The notes below the pieces were generated by a model. The model was not told where the DNA came from. It did not search any database and saw only the letters and a list, made by a program, of their open reading frames with translations. Source: Hymenochaete sp. R1 (taxonomy: Eukaryota > Basidiomycota > Agaricomycetes > Hymenochaetales > Hymenochaetaceae). From it: a stretch of 31,302 nucleotides of DNA. Shown one piece after another: positions 1-10,809 of this stretch. Every line of letters starts with the position of its first letter. The first letter of the stretch is position 1. The translations under genes and the position numbers were made by a program. Where the stretch lies: contig JAFREE010000219.1 in NCBI GenBank assembly GCA_019400425.1, positions 1 through 31,302 on the forward strand. Reading direction: 5' to 3'.

Positions 1-969
1 TTCGTGCCCATGATCAAAAACGTCGGGCCCACGTCCTTCATTGGGGAGTTCTACGACTCCTTCCCCAAGGAAGCCATAGACCGCTTCCTGTACCACGTCA
101 ACGGCCAGATGCGCTACATCCGCGATCCGCGCCGTTTTTACGACAATAAGAAGTCGCACTTCATTGTCGGCAAAAACAACATGGCCGTGCTACAGGATGG
201 GGACTTCCCCCATGGCTTCAGTGACGCCTTGCTCGAGGCGTGTAAGGTCGAGCACGACGTGTACGCCGACGCCGAACCCCGTGTCGTCACCTTCGCGCGC
301 GACGGGATTACTCCCACGTCAGGTCCGTGGTCTCCCGTCACGGTCCGCGACGCCTTGGAGTTACGCGCACGCGCCCTTCGCGACACAGCTGACGGCATTT
401 GGAGGGGCTGGTACAACTACGTCGTCACGGAGGCTCCACACGTGAAGACCGACCCCGTCGACCCCGCCCTCGCACACTTCCGGACCCTGCACCCCCTCCC
501 CGCCTTGCCGCGTAACTGCGCGACACGCCTCATACAGACGTGGGACGAATCTTGGCCCCTCCCAGCCAAAGCCCACTTCCTCCTCATGCGCAACGAAGAG
601 TACCTGGCACCGAAACCCGGGGGCGAACCACTGCCACCAGGCCTACGCTCCCCGGAGCCAGGCACGCTCGACTTCCACCTGTTGCGCAGGTATGTCGAAA
701 GCAGGGGGCTCCACAGCCACTTCCGTCAGCCGCCACGCGATTCCCAATACATCGCTGCTCTCCGTGTCTTGGCCGACGTATTTAAGAACATCGACGCCTT
801 CCCCGACGGCCCCAAACACTTCCATCCGCAGATGATGGAAGGCCCCCTATCCACGGCCACCCTACTACCCTGGGTACGCGACCGATGCAACGCCTCACAG
901 GCCACATGCCGTCGGTGGAAGGAATACTGCGATAACGCACTGGCAGACCTAACGGCTCGCGGGTTCTAA
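1..969 (+). CDS. Unknown protein, 5' end outside the window
   Basis: The frame is open from the first base, so the first in-window start-like codons (GTG at 4, ATG at 10) are probably internal and the gene or exon begins upstream. It runs for about 320 codons to a TAA at 967-969 without an obvious intron. The encoded stretch is soluble and rich in Pro, Arg and aromatic residues, with no membrane segment, no repeats and no motif I recognise. The DNA is visibly more GC-rich, with more C/G-ending codons, than the other genes here. That fits either a highly expressed host gene or a stretch of different origin, such as element-borne sequence. I assign no function. Certainty that it is coding comes from the long open frame and the codon bias. 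Confidence 0.6.
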   Translation, partial: FVPMIKNVGPTSFIGEFYDSFPKEAIDRFLYHVNGQMRYIRDPRRFYDNKKSHFIVGKNNMAVLQDGDFPHGFSDALLEACKVEHDVYADAEPRVVTFARDGITPTSGPWSPVTVRDALELRARALRDTADGIWRGWYNYVVTEAPHVKTDPVDPALAHFRTLHPLPALPRNCATRLIQTWDESWPLPAKAHFLLMRNEEYLAPKPGGEPLPPGLRSPEPGTLDFHLLRRYVESRGLHSHFRQPPRDSQYIAALRVLADVFKNIDAFPDGPKHFHPQMMEGPLSTATLLPWVRDRCNASQATCRRWKEYCDNALADLTARGF

Positions 970-1603
970 ACAGGTGCAGGGGTCATTATATGGCGCGGGG
1001 GATTGAGTCGACGGCTTCGGGGTATCTCCTACACGCAGTGGAACGGTACCGACGGCGACGGACAGACAGGACGGCAACATAGGGCGCGTCCCCAAACGAA
1101 AAATCAAGTACCCTTAAAAAACGACAGGCACCTCTCGATAAAAAGCCTGCTCCTCATTCTTCTCGGACTCCTCCAAAATCTTATTTTATTCCCATTATTT
1201 TATTCTTCCCGTCTTAACTTCGCACCCACAATTCAACTTTCTTCCCTCTCACTAGTTTATGCTTGCTTAGTTCCCTTTCTTCGTTTTCGACCATGCCCTG
1301 GTCGCGTGGGGGAGGGTGTAAGGCACCAACGACCTTACCGACTACAACATGGATGAACCCTCGGTCATCCCCCAACGATTCAGGGTCAAGAGCGAACTCA
1401 CTGCGTGGGATTCGCTCTTCTTATATACTCACAAAAACTATGTAGTTTTATTTCGCTATTCAAGTACTCTACATTCGTTCTAAGGTAGAGTAGGTTTTTA
1501 TTTTGTATTTCGTTCGTATAGTGCAATCGAACACCCGTTCAGATTCATACTGCGTGACGAAGCAAACCAACCTCCGGCTTGAGATCAACACTCAAGCCTA
1601 ACA
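970..1603. other. Intergenic, no gene seen
   Basis: This is AT-rich sequence with polypyrimidine stretches (about 1140-1270) and no ORF with recognisable content. It probably holds the 3' region of the left-edge gene and decayed sequence beyond the TPR remnant. A perfect 8-bp stem (GGCTTGAG at 1576-1583, CTCAAGCC at 1591-1598) with a 7-nt loop is present; no function is assigned. Confidence 0.5.
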
Positions 1604-1667
1604 CAAAGCCTCTTTTCGATCCTTGTGATCAAATTCTCAAAGCCTTTTTTCGATCCTTGTGATCAAA
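1604..1667. repeat. Tandem 30-nt duplication at the TPR tail
   Basis: Two 30-nt units at 1604-1633 and 1638-1667 differ by one base (a c/t in the run of pyrimidines). On the minus strand each encodes the end of a TPR-type unit (FDHKDRK). The duplication lies at the decayed 3' end of the TPR array. Confidence 0.75.
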
Positions 1668-2494
1668 AAGATACAAAGATATGGTACTTGTGTATAACTT
1701 GATGGATTCGTCCAAGTCACCCAAGGATCCAATGAGCTCGGATCGGGACCAAAGGGATGATGCTAGGTTGCGCAAGGCCGGTGCATGCTCCTTGTGGCCA
1801 GGAGGGCGTAAAGATAGAATATATCTGTGCAAGCCTATGGATTCATCGATATCACGCTGAGATTTTTTTAAGTTTGATTCGGTACCAAAGATCCTTTGCT
1901 AATTCGTGCAAAGCTTATTCGTGACTGTGGTGGCCATGAGGAGATAACATTAACGCGTCCCTCCGAGCGGATGAACTCGTCTATGTCGCCTTGAGATTTA
2001 GTGAACTTGAATCGGGATCGTAGGCCAATCGCCAGATCACGCAAAGCTTCCAGGCGATCTTTGTGACCAGGAGGACATAACGATTGCTCGTCCCTTCTAA
2101 GAAGGATGGACTCAGTGATGTCATCCAAGATTTTAGTGGACTTGAATCGTGAGCGAAGCGCTATTGCGAGATCGCACAAAGCTTGTCCACGGTCACGGTG
2201 ACCAGGAGGACACAGTGATAATGCGTCTCTATTTAGGTGATTAGATTCGTCTATATCGTCTTGGGAACCCGTATGCTCGAATCGGATCCAAAGGGCGATT
2301 GCAAGGCCATGCAAAACCCTTCTGCGGTCTTTATGATTAGGAGAACATAAAGAAAGCACCTCCCTCCTGAGACGGATGGACTCATCGAAATCTCCCTGGG
2401 ACTCGGTAAGCTCAAAAACGGAGTCTTTTATATCCAATGCCTCGAGACTGCCCCGAAATGGCAGTGGCGAAGCTGCGTTCTCTGCAGTCGATGG
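1629..2494 (-). pseudogene. Decayed tetratricopeptide-repeat array
   Basis: On the minus strand, 2437-1868 encodes about three and a half TPR-like units of 42-43 residues of the kind common in agaricomycete TPR/CHAT proteins, with repeated landmarks such as DDIDES, SLCPPGH and DLAIALRSRF. The fourth unit jumps to another frame near 1950 (landmarks SPHGHHSHE and ALHELAKDLW), where a TAA interrupts it. A run of seven T on the plus strand near 1864-1870 marks a second frame change, and a fifth unit (SLRPPGHKEH) is open at 1832-1629. This is what decay of a longer repeat protein looks like. No downstream domain follows. The first units are in frame with the upstream kinase across one stop codon; see the separate finding. 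Confidence 0.75.
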
Positions 2495-3808
2495 TTAAGA
2501 GGAAGGTACAGTATCGTAGGTAGTGAGCCACATAAACTCTATTATACTTCTGAGCTTTGGCATTTGGGGCCTGGCAGATGGATCGCGGTTCCAACACTGC
2601 CTACAGACGCCTTGCAATTTCAAGTAAATATCAGGGCCGGCTTGTAAGGATTTGGGAAATCTCGGCAACACCCCCGTGCTGATTGCGATGTACACCTGGC
2701 CTTCAGAGTGGCTTTGATACAGTCTGATCTTTGTGATAAATTCCTATTGATGAAGATAAGACTCGTTATGTTATAAATAGAGGCATGAACACGGATACGC
2801 ACGTAAAGCGTCATAGAAAATGCCCAGACATCTGTTTGTTTTGAGTGCTTGACATGGAGATCGGTAACGTCGAGGAGTTCAAGAGCCAAATAATTGACCG
2901 TTCCTTTCATTCCTGAAGTCGTCTGCGCCAAAGACCTGCTTGCGATGATCATCCTACAGCTTCCAAAGTCACAGAGCAAAGCCCTCCCCTCCGGAGATAT
3001 GACAATGTTATCCTTACAAATACAAATAATAAGTATTCAATTATACACTACCGGAGAAAGGAGGGGTGGAAGTTCGAGTGGCTCGCTGCTCTCACCGACT
3101 TGACGTCAGAGTGCACAACGTTTTTCTCGTGCAAGTACTCCGGTCCCTCTGCAATATCGAGGGCCGAGTGATAATCAGAAATCATATTCTGAGGGTATAC
3201 ATAGAGACATACCAAGTGCAATGATTTAGCGAGTCCCATATTTGGATTTGACCTGAGGAACTCCCAAGCGGATCCATTCACCATCCATTCAGAAATGATC
3301 ATAGGGTAGCCCGTCTCCGCGCAGAAGGCGTAGCCTAGGAGAGGGAGAATTTGGGGATGATTGAGCTTCGACCACATATAAATCTCTTGCTCGAATAACT
3401 AGCGGTCCATATGCATAATGTGAACGTAGAGACTACGAGTAGAAATACAAAACTCACCTTCATGTAGTCGATAGACTGGACGTGACCTCGTAAGCGCTTG
3501 ATAGCAACCTCAACCTCATCGCGCACTTTGAGAGAACATTTCCCTATAAAGACCTCAGAGAACGTTCCATGACCAACCGAATACTCCGACCTCGCTGTCA
3601 GTCGTCCATGCAGGTCAAAACTCTGGAGATGGACCCAGATGCTTCTATCGCCCACAGGCAGCTGCTTGCTAATCGTCAGTGATTTCCCGGTCAATCCTTT
3701 ACTTGAGCCTTCCTGGCGAGAAAGCTCGTCTTGAGACGTCTCGGATGTGGCATTTCGTGAGTTCTCCGGACGACTTCTGGGATCTTGTGGAGAGTTTCGA
3801 AAACTCAT
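2495..3808 (-). CDS. TKL-type protein kinase (agaricomycete family)
   Basis: I read four exons on the minus strand: 3808-3458, 3398-3096, 3012-2803 and 2743-2495, with introns of 59, 83 and 59 nt, all phase 0. They encode about 370 residues. After a polar Ser/Asn-rich N-terminus the kinase domain shows a Gly loop GHGTFSEV (about 79), the catalytic Lys in VAIKR (104), a catalytic loop HSDVKSDN (213-220), DFG (233-235), an APE equivalent ALE, and the TKL signature CWNRDPSARPQM near the end. The start ATG at 3808 has AAG before it; an upstream in-frame ATG at 3868 is possible. The stretch around 3235-3170 could hide a further intron (a GTATGT is present), but the obvious acceptor breaks frame, so I left it as exon. 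The gene appears intact and is probably an active Ser/Thr kinase. Its substrate is unknown. Confidence 0.8.
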
Positions 3809-3868
3809 CTTGAGGGATGTTAGGAGAAAGAGTCGTCGAACAAGGTTGGGCACGGTGTGCATTTTCAC

Positions 3869-4819
3869 CTATGACAAGGCGCGCATCGGGCGGTGAATCG
3901 GTGATGGAGTCATGAATGGGCAACAGAGGCCAAGACTGTTCATTTCAGCATATCAGTAGCGTGCATAATTGTTGCGAGTAGCTCTACACGCTGTCTCGTC
4001 CTGCACGCTGAGCTGATATTGGCGATGGAGACCATGATAATTTGGAACAAGCGCGGAATATAACTCGGACACAATCGTGCAGAAGGACCTTGAAGGTGCG
4101 GCTAAAGTCAATTAGTAAGCATCGGGCCGGGCAGGAGCCAGTATCTGGTCTTGTCCGGGCCGCAACCATACCCCTTTTCACTCTCCTGACTGAACCTTCA
4201 CCCTCGCACGACCATACGTAGCTGCTCATAGGGTCATAGATGTAAGCACGTCGATTACTGGCACTAATCCGAATCAATATAGAGCACGTCAATACCGATT
4301 GGTTGATTGTGAAAGGTTAATAATCTGAAGTATCATCATCATTAGTTACTTAAGTTTTCCGAATTGCTATGTGATCACGCTACATTCATGAAAAGGGCTG
4401 AAAATAACGCAGAGAACTATCGGTTCAGCATATGTGCCGGAACGTTTTATACTCAATGAAGGTACTGGAGAGTTGAGCTGATACTTGACGCATACTTAAT
4501 ATTCTGCTGACGACTGTTAATGGAGATTTAAACATATGACTTACACTTTTCATAATGATGATGGGTCCTCCCGCCATTCGCAAGCGACCGATAGCTATAG
4601 GGAAGCTACGTTGGGAAACGATAAAGATGCATGACTTTGATGAACAACGAGGAAGGAATGAATTTGGCGGATGGTACACACGCGCCGATGACGCTACTGA
4701 AACTACCCGTAGTACCTTGTCCTCGCTCTCACTCCCACCACCACCGTCCTTGCGTCCTGCATGCCCTCCTCGACGTCCTCCTCGACGTTGACTATCCTTC
4801 TCGCACGCTATCGACGGCA
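3869..4819. other. Intergenic between divergent genes
   Basis: This stretch separates the minus-strand kinase from the plus-strand exchanger, so it should hold both promoters. Short frames on both strands have no recognisable content or signal peptide. I saw no clear TATA motif next to either start. Confidence 0.5.
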
Positions 4820-7625
4820 ATGGCACCTAGTATAGCATCTTACAGGCTCGCTTTTGTCGCATTCGTTCTCATTCAGGCAGTCTTATGGTCGCATTCTCGG
4901 TACGCCGCACTCGAAGACACCGTTCTCAATGTCGACAGCGGCGATTTGCTTCATACATTTCTCAGGCGTTCGCTTGATACGACGATGGAGGCGGCCGTGA
5001 GTGGGAGGGAATGTTCGCCGTTGTCTGTACCGACCAATGAGCAATGCTCGCACGTCAGACAAACCTGCCAAACCGCAAAAACTTTCCTCTCGATCCCTTA
5101 CGCCGAGCACTACTTCTGCGCATCCACCTCTACCCGTCCATTCGTTTTCCTCCTCCTCATTATTTGGCTAGCATTTCTCTTCAGCACTCTCGGAATCTCC
5201 GCCTCCGACTTCTTCTGCCCCAATCTCGCAACCATTGCCGAAAGACTCGGCCTGGACGAGAACGTAGCGGGAGTAACGTTCCTTGCGCTCGGGAACGGCT
5301 CGCCCGATGTGTTTAGCACGTTTTCTGCCATGCGTGCCGGGTCGGGTGCCCTAGCCATAGGGGAGCTTCTCGGGGCTGCCAGCTTCATCGTGAGCGTCGT
5401 CGTCGGCACGATGTGTATCATTCAACCTTTCTCGGTCGAACCGAGGTCATTTATGAGAGACGTGGGATTCTTTGCTGTAGCCGTCGCGATGCTTTTGGTG
5501 ATACTCTGGGACGAACGAATACAAGCATGGGAGGCTGGTCTTCTCATCGCATTGTACGTATTGTATGTATTCGTGGTGGTGATTGGGTCGTGGTGGGATA
5601 AGAGGCAGTTCCGGAAGAAACACCTAGAAAGCATAGTTCGGGGTGAATATGCAGCAGAAGAAATGCCAGAGCCTTACAGAGACGAACGTAAGTTGTTCTA
5701 CTCGCCAATCGCATATTCAATTGATTGAAGATTACTTTCAGCCGGATCTCCCGAATTTTTATCTGTCCCCTCACATTCTCCCCGTGCTCGCGCACATTCC
5801 AGTCCGGGGACATTGCCATCCATCCCGCCTTTTCAACTGCAACGTACTTCGTCCACACGCTCCTATCCCCATTCTGTCAGAGGGGGCTCTCGCTCGCCTT
5901 CCCCGACATCCCTACACAGCCCACACTTCGGCCAGATGCCTTCATTCTCACTGGCCGGAGCGCTTGAATTCCGACACGTTGTCGCTTCGCTCCAGCACCA
6001 GTCTGCCGGAGCAACGCTGAGTGCGTTCGACTCACCCGTATCTCCATATGCAGGAGGACACTACCATTCGCATCGACATTCTCTCTCAAGACGAGCGTCG
6101 ACGCAATCGCGTTCTTCGGACGGAAGTAAAGATTCGTTCGAGACCGCTTTACCCCTACATTCCGCAAGGGGCTCCCATTCGAACTCGAGAAGTCCGCTAT
6201 CACGATTGATAACTCTCCCGGGAGAAAGCGGAAATGACCAGTTGGACGTGGAGATGGACAGACAAAGAGGAAGAGGAAGTGCGAGTGCACCTCCGGGACT
6301 TGCTGCTCACCATTCAGGAGGATCAGACTCCCAACAAATCCCGCTCATCTCAACCACTCCGGCTTCACCAGAGTCGGACTCCTCCTTTGATCCCAATGCA
6401 CTCAATGCAGGGCTCCGCAGCCCACCTCCGCACCGTACGTTCGACCGACACGCTCCCGGCCTCGAGATTGATTTTAACCATGGGCACGGGCCGCGTCGTA
6501 CAAAGAGACAACGTGTAATGCACATCATCCGGCGTACCGTACATGTCCTCTTCCCAACTCTACACTCTTTCAGCGGGAAATCGTTCATGGGGAAAGTGGC
6601 TTCCCTCCTCGCTGCCCCAGCTGTGTTGGCTCTGACGTTGACGTTACCTGTACAAGTTACCCCGCGCACAACGATCCCGGCCGAAGAGAAGATGCCGTTT
6701 ACGTCTGCTACGGCCGGAACTCTTTTAAACGGCGTCGGTATACCTGAGGCTAGGCTTGTCGATTTCGAGGAAGAAGGTATGTCCGCCGAGAGGCTGTTGA
6801 CGGCAGAGGAAGATGCAGACGCAGACGATGCGACGTCAAACCTCGATACGGGCGCCATCCGACAAGAACTCCGCTTCAACAAGTACTTAATGGCGGCCCA
6901 GATGGTACTTGGCCCGCTATTCTGTGTCGCGGTGCTCACGGCGGGGTTGAGTGCTCGGAAGGAGGCAGTGGTCTTGTTCGTGACGGCTGGGGCGGGTGTG
7001 CTTGCTGCGGCCTTGGTGTTGATCTTTGCGGAGAGGGGCGAAGAGCCTGGAGCACAGATGGCCAGGTGTTTCATGGGCTTCATCGTAGCGGTCGTTTGGA
7101 TCATGGCCATCGCCGACGAAGTCGTGAACGTCCTGAAGGTTCGCGTCTCTCCCAATCCCCAATCCCCAATTCCCCTACTTACGCGTCCCATCTCATCTTA
7201 TTCTATACCTCCCAACACAGACATTCGGCTTCATCTTCGGCCTCTCCGACGCCCTCATCGGACTCACCATCTTCGCCGTCGGGAACTCCCTCGCAGACTT
7301 CGTCGCCAACATCTCCGTCGCGTCCTTCGCGCCCCTCATGGGCTTCGCCGCCTGCTTCGGCGGGCCCATGCTCAACATCCTCCTCGGCGTCGGCGTCTCG
7401 GGCACGTACGTCGTGCGCGCCGCGGGCGGGGTGCCGTACAAGCTGAGCTTCGGGCCGACGCTTGCGGTGAGTGGGGTGGGGTTGTTGGTGTTGCTGGGCG
7501 CGACGATGGTTGTGGTGCCGATGAGGGGGTATAGGCTTGAGAGGCGGTGGGGGTTCGCGCTTGTGATTTCGTATGTGGTGATTATGGTTGTGAATGTGCT
7601 TGTGGAAGTGAGGCAGGAGAGCTAG
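4820..7625 (+). CDS. Cation/Ca2+ exchanger, CCX/NCLX-type CaCA family
   Basis: Three exons, 4820-5687, 5742-7138 and 7221-7625 (introns 54 and 82 nt), give a frame-perfect 889-residue protein. The ATG at 4820 (GGCAATGGC) is preferred over an upstream in-frame ATG because a hydrophobic segment follows at once. There are two clusters of membrane segments. The first holds the alpha-1 repeat with GNGSPD at about 159-164; the second begins near residue 580 and holds the alpha-2 repeat with GNSLAD at about 776-781. Such paired alpha repeats form the cation-binding site of CaCA antiporters, and these variants match the CCX/NCLX group (human SLC8B1 and a fungal group). Between the clusters is a long hydrophilic Ser/Arg/His-rich loop (about 290-560), probably cytosolic. 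The likely role is Ca2+ exchange across an organelle membrane; which one cannot be read here. Intact. Confidence 0.9.
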
Positions 7626-8118
7626 GAATGAAGGACTGTTTATGTTTGGAACGTTGATGGTTTGTTCTTGGATCAACGCTGGAGTTGGGTTGGATTTATG
7701 TTTCTCTTTTTTTTTTTTACTGAGAAGGTTATCTGGTAGCTTTACATTGCTGTCGCTGTCGCCGTCTGTCTGTCCCATATGAATGTATCGTACCAATGTC
7801 ATTAACTACGCTGTCATTATTGCTACTCTTTGCATCCATTGCATACACGAATGGATTGCTAATTCGTACTTTTTATGTCCTTGCTTCTATCTCACCGATT
7901 GCTTTGGCCCTCGGGATGGCGACGCCTCAGGGCTCTTCCAACGTGAAGGTACGTGATGTCATTAAAGGGACGAAGCTAACGAAATCAATGCAGCCATACA
8001 GAAGTAAATGTTCGAAGCAAAAACCAGGGGAGCGACGACACGAAGAAAATCAAAGAAAGAAAGAAAAACCCAGAAGCATCCGTTCAAGAACCCGAAGACC
8101 TGCTCAGCCCGACACCCC
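7626..8118. other. Intergenic between convergent genes
   Basis: Here the 3' ends of the exchanger (+) and the Ser-rich surface protein (-) face each other. It holds a T10 run near 7710 and no recognisable gene. The long plus-strand frame that begins here is explained by the minus-strand gene that follows. Confidence 0.5.
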
Positions 8119-8915
8119 TCAAATCACCATCGACCCAACCAACATTCCCAACCCACCAACGACCCCACCCACCACCCACCCCACACTAACCCCCACACTC
8201 CTCCCCGCACCCGAACCAGACCCAAACGCCCCCGTCCCAGAAGAATCTGCGCCTGTCCCCGTCAGCGTCGCCGACGACCTCGTGTTCGTATTCGTGACCG
8301 ATATACTCGCAGGCAACGTCCCCGTCAACGTATTCTGCGCCGACCGACCACTACTTGCACTCGACCCGCTCGAAAACGATATACTCCCGCTCCCACTCCC
8401 GCTCGCGCTGGCACTCGCACTCCCCGAAGCGGCCCCATTAACGGGAATAGGCGTCAACTCGACGAACCCCGTTTCGGTGATGAAGGTCGTGGTGGACGCC
8501 TCGAGGAGGGACTCGAAGCACGTGGCGTCGCCGAACTGGGAGTCGTCGGTGAAGGCGCATTCGATGCCGATGGTGAAGGTCTCGTCTGCCGTGGCGATGA
8601 CGGCGACTTCGGAGACGTGGGTTGCGTCTTGGACGAGGGTCACTGGGAAGTGGGTTAGTAGGTTAGTATATCGTCATGATCATGGTATTCGGGAGTAGAT
8701 GGCTCGAACGTACTGGTATACGCCATGCCGAGGGTATCGAACTCGGGCGCGGAGAGGACGTAGGTCGTCCCGTCCGCACCTGTTCCTACGACCGATCCTT
8801 GAAGGTCATCGCCCTGGAAGCCAACAGGGAAAAGAGACGCGGTGCCCTGCGCTTGGACACGAAGGGCCGCTGCGAGGAGAAGGAGGGCGTTCGTTTTCGA
8901 GTATCGAGAGACCAT
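8119..8915 (-). CDS. Ser/Gly-rich secreted protein, probably GPI-anchored
   Basis: Two exons on the minus strand, 8915-8714 and 8642-8119, are separated by a 71-nt intron with GTACGT donor, CTAAC branch site and CCCAG acceptor, giving 241 residues. The N-terminus is a clear signal peptide (MVSRYSKTNALLLLAAALRV, then QAQ). A globular part of about 110 residues with two Cys (in IECAFTDDSQFGDATC) follows. Then comes a low-complexity Ser/Gly/Ala/Thr region, and a hydrophobic C-terminal tail rich in Gly and Val ending at the stop. This order (signal, small domain, Ser-rich stalk, hydrophobic tail) is the usual layout of fungal GPI-anchored wall proteins, but the anchor is inferred. I recognise no family for the globular part. 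Confidence 0.8.
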
Positions 8916-9038
8916 TATAGGAGATAGGTAGACACTGAGACAAAAAGAAAAGGGCGACCTTCAAACAAACGATGGGGGGGGGGGGGGGGGATCTCGTTCG
9001 TGCTTTTCGTGCGGTCGCGAAGTCGGGCTTGCCTGAGG

Positions 9039-9052
9039 GAATTTATACTAGT
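9039..9052 (-). promoter_or_regulatory. TATA-like element of the surface-protein gene
   Basis: TATAAAT lies on the minus strand about 130 bp upstream of the ATG at 8915. This is motif and position only. Confidence 0.35.
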
Positions 9053-9295
9053 ACGCTAGGCATTGTCGGAACTTTGACCAGGCCAGGACGACGTTCGCCG
9101 CCGCCGCTCAACCTCAACCTGAACCTCGAGGCGGACCTGAACGCGCGCGCCAGGCCAGCCAGGTCCAATGATAATTCGCTCAAGGGCGCCAATCTGAGAT
9201 TTTGATCAGAAAACAAGGAACGAACGCGCGCATATGCGAGTTTCTCCTTTTAATTTGGACTAAACAAGGCTCGGCTTTTGAAGCTTTTTTGAGGG

Positions 9296-9317
9296 ATCCT
9301 GGTGATCTCACCAGGAT
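9296..9317. repeat. Perfect 10-bp palindrome
   Basis: ATCCTGGTGA (9296-9305) and its exact reverse complement TCACCAGGAT (9308-9317) are separated by 2 nt. A related GGATCCTGGGTGATCAG lies at about 9341. It could be a protein-binding site or cruciform; no function is assigned. Confidence 0.6.
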
Positions 9318-10041
9318 TGCTGGACCTTTGTATTGATTGTCGGATCCTGGGTGATCAGTATCTGAAGAGCTATTTGTCAGAGGCGGTCGAAACTCATGTC
9401 GTCGGCGACAGATCCTTGATCCTCTGTAAACGCAAGTTAAGGGCGCCTATTTACGAGATTGTACGTGTTTGAGCGTCTTGGTGAAGGAAAAGTGGCCGCA
9501 AATACAAGCTCGCCTTTGCATGTAGTCTTTGAATGACCTCGACCCGTTAAGAACATGATAGAGTCGATACGAATAGGAGGAGAAAAATCATTTTGCGCTC
9601 TTGTTTGCAGCACCTGTGGCACCTCTGCTCTTTTCCTTCTTCTGTATGTCCGTTCGTTCCTCTGGATCTGTTCCGGAGAAGGCGCATCAAAACAATCCGG
9701 TCCGCTTTGCGACAAGATATTGCCAGCTGCCTGATGTTGTTGGAAGGGCGGACGGACGGATTGTTGATCAGGGTCCCGTTCGGGTGGCGGGAGTCAGGTG
9801 GTAGAGATTTTCCAATTCTTCTCACGCTCATCCACGTACTCAAATTCTCACTTCATCTTTTCACGACCATCATGCTCAACTCTTTTGCATGCGACAACAA
9901 TCATATATACAGGAAGTGCTTCTACGTTACATGGAAGATGAAAAAGCCGCACCGCCAGAGTCCGAAAGAGGAAAATTGAACTACAGATAAGCAATCTCGA
10001 ACAACAGGCAACTACTGATTATTCGATTTGCATTTCGAATA

Positions 10042-10344
10042 TCACGCTACTTCCTGGCACAGCTCTGGAACTGCATCTTTGCACTCATTGGAGACGCCGC
10101 CCACCCTTTGGCTATCAGGAAGAGCCCCGGTTGCTTCCGACGCAGCCTCAGTGACCAATATGGTCGAGGTCAAAGCAATTGTCGACGTCTCTATTTCCCT
10201 GCCGCCTAACTTTGGCACATGAGAAGGAAAGTACTGGGAATGCTATGTCAGTTCATTGTTTCACTTCAAAGACAGAGAGCGCACGAGAGGGGTGGCCATG
10301 ACAGCAGAGATAAGAGCGAGGAAAGCGAAGGAACGGCCTTGCAT
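10042..10344 (-). CDS. Small secreted protein, group A (left copy)
   Basis: Exon 1 (10344-10285) encodes 20 residues forming a signal peptide, MQGRSFAFLALISAVMATPL. A 51-nt intron (10234-10284) follows in phase 0, then exon 2 (10233-10042) encodes 63 residues to a TGA. The 83-residue product has a mature part starting YFPSH, a Gly-Gly-Arg turn, a mildly hydrophobic Ala/Thr/Ser-rich centre and a C-terminal pair of Cys (NECKDAVPELC, then QEVA). The inverted arm has the same gene with identical exon lengths and no frame change, which supports real coding. The TATAAAT present upstream of the right copy reads TAAAAAT here. I know no family; secretion is predicted and the role is unknown. Confidence 0.72.
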
Positions 10345-10809
10345 AGTGTGTTTTCTGCAAATATAGTGTCTCTTATCTGATCTTTCAACTAGAAATAATT
10401 TTTACTGGACTCACGGTTTTAATAATCGCTTGGGAATGAGGAAGAGAGAGAGAGAGACTAGTTTTCAAAGGCTAAGACAGAGAGTCGCTTGGTCTACAAG
10501 CGTGTTGGGCTTTGGCTGGTATATGGTCTGCTTGCACGAAACGGTGCTCTGCTTTATGTATCTGACTTCAGATCGCTGATTGCTATGGGCAGGTCTTCAA
10601 CTGCGTTTGAATCACGGGCTTTCATGATTCGCGACGTCGAAATTGAGGCCATTCTCTCAGAACCGAACAACGTATCATGGTATTCAGACGCAACCAGGAT
10701 GAAGGGGCCTGTTGAGACGCCGTCTGGCCATCTCATCGACCGTCACGCTTCTGAGAGTGCACCGCTGTTCTGTACGGGCATTCGTATCAACAGGACGTGA
10801 TACTTGATT
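10345..10809. other. Conserved arm sequence, no confident gene
   Basis: This is upstream DNA of the group A gene with a GA-rich tract (about 10440-10460). A 103-codon plus-strand frame (10489-10800) and a 60-codon minus-strand frame (10554-10736) overlap; both are broken in the right arm by a 5-nt indel, so neither is supported as coding. Confidence 0.5.

Larger units (their letters stand above)
8916..9845. other. Intergenic up to the inverted-repeat boundary
   Basis: It contains the promoter of the minus-strand surface-protein gene (TATAAAT on the minus strand near 9040-9050), a run of 17 G at 8974-8990 and a palindrome at 9296-9317. Frames of 70-128 codons on both strands around 9440-9980 overlap each other, carry no motif and are not conserved at the other arm, so I do not call them. 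Confidence 0.5.

Noticed and set aside
6307..7191. 294-codon minus-strand frame inside the exchanger gene
   Set aside because: Antisense shadow of a gene whose exons and membrane motifs are clear on the plus strand.
7203..7802. 199-codon minus-strand frame rich in His/Pro/Glu
   Set aside because: Antisense of exchanger exon 3 and its 3' region; low-complexity composition from GC-biased codons, no motif.
7796..8698. 300-codon plus-strand frame
   Set aside because: Pro/Thr-rich antisense of the Ser/Gly-rich exon on the minus strand, which has a signal peptide, good intron and hydrophobic tail.
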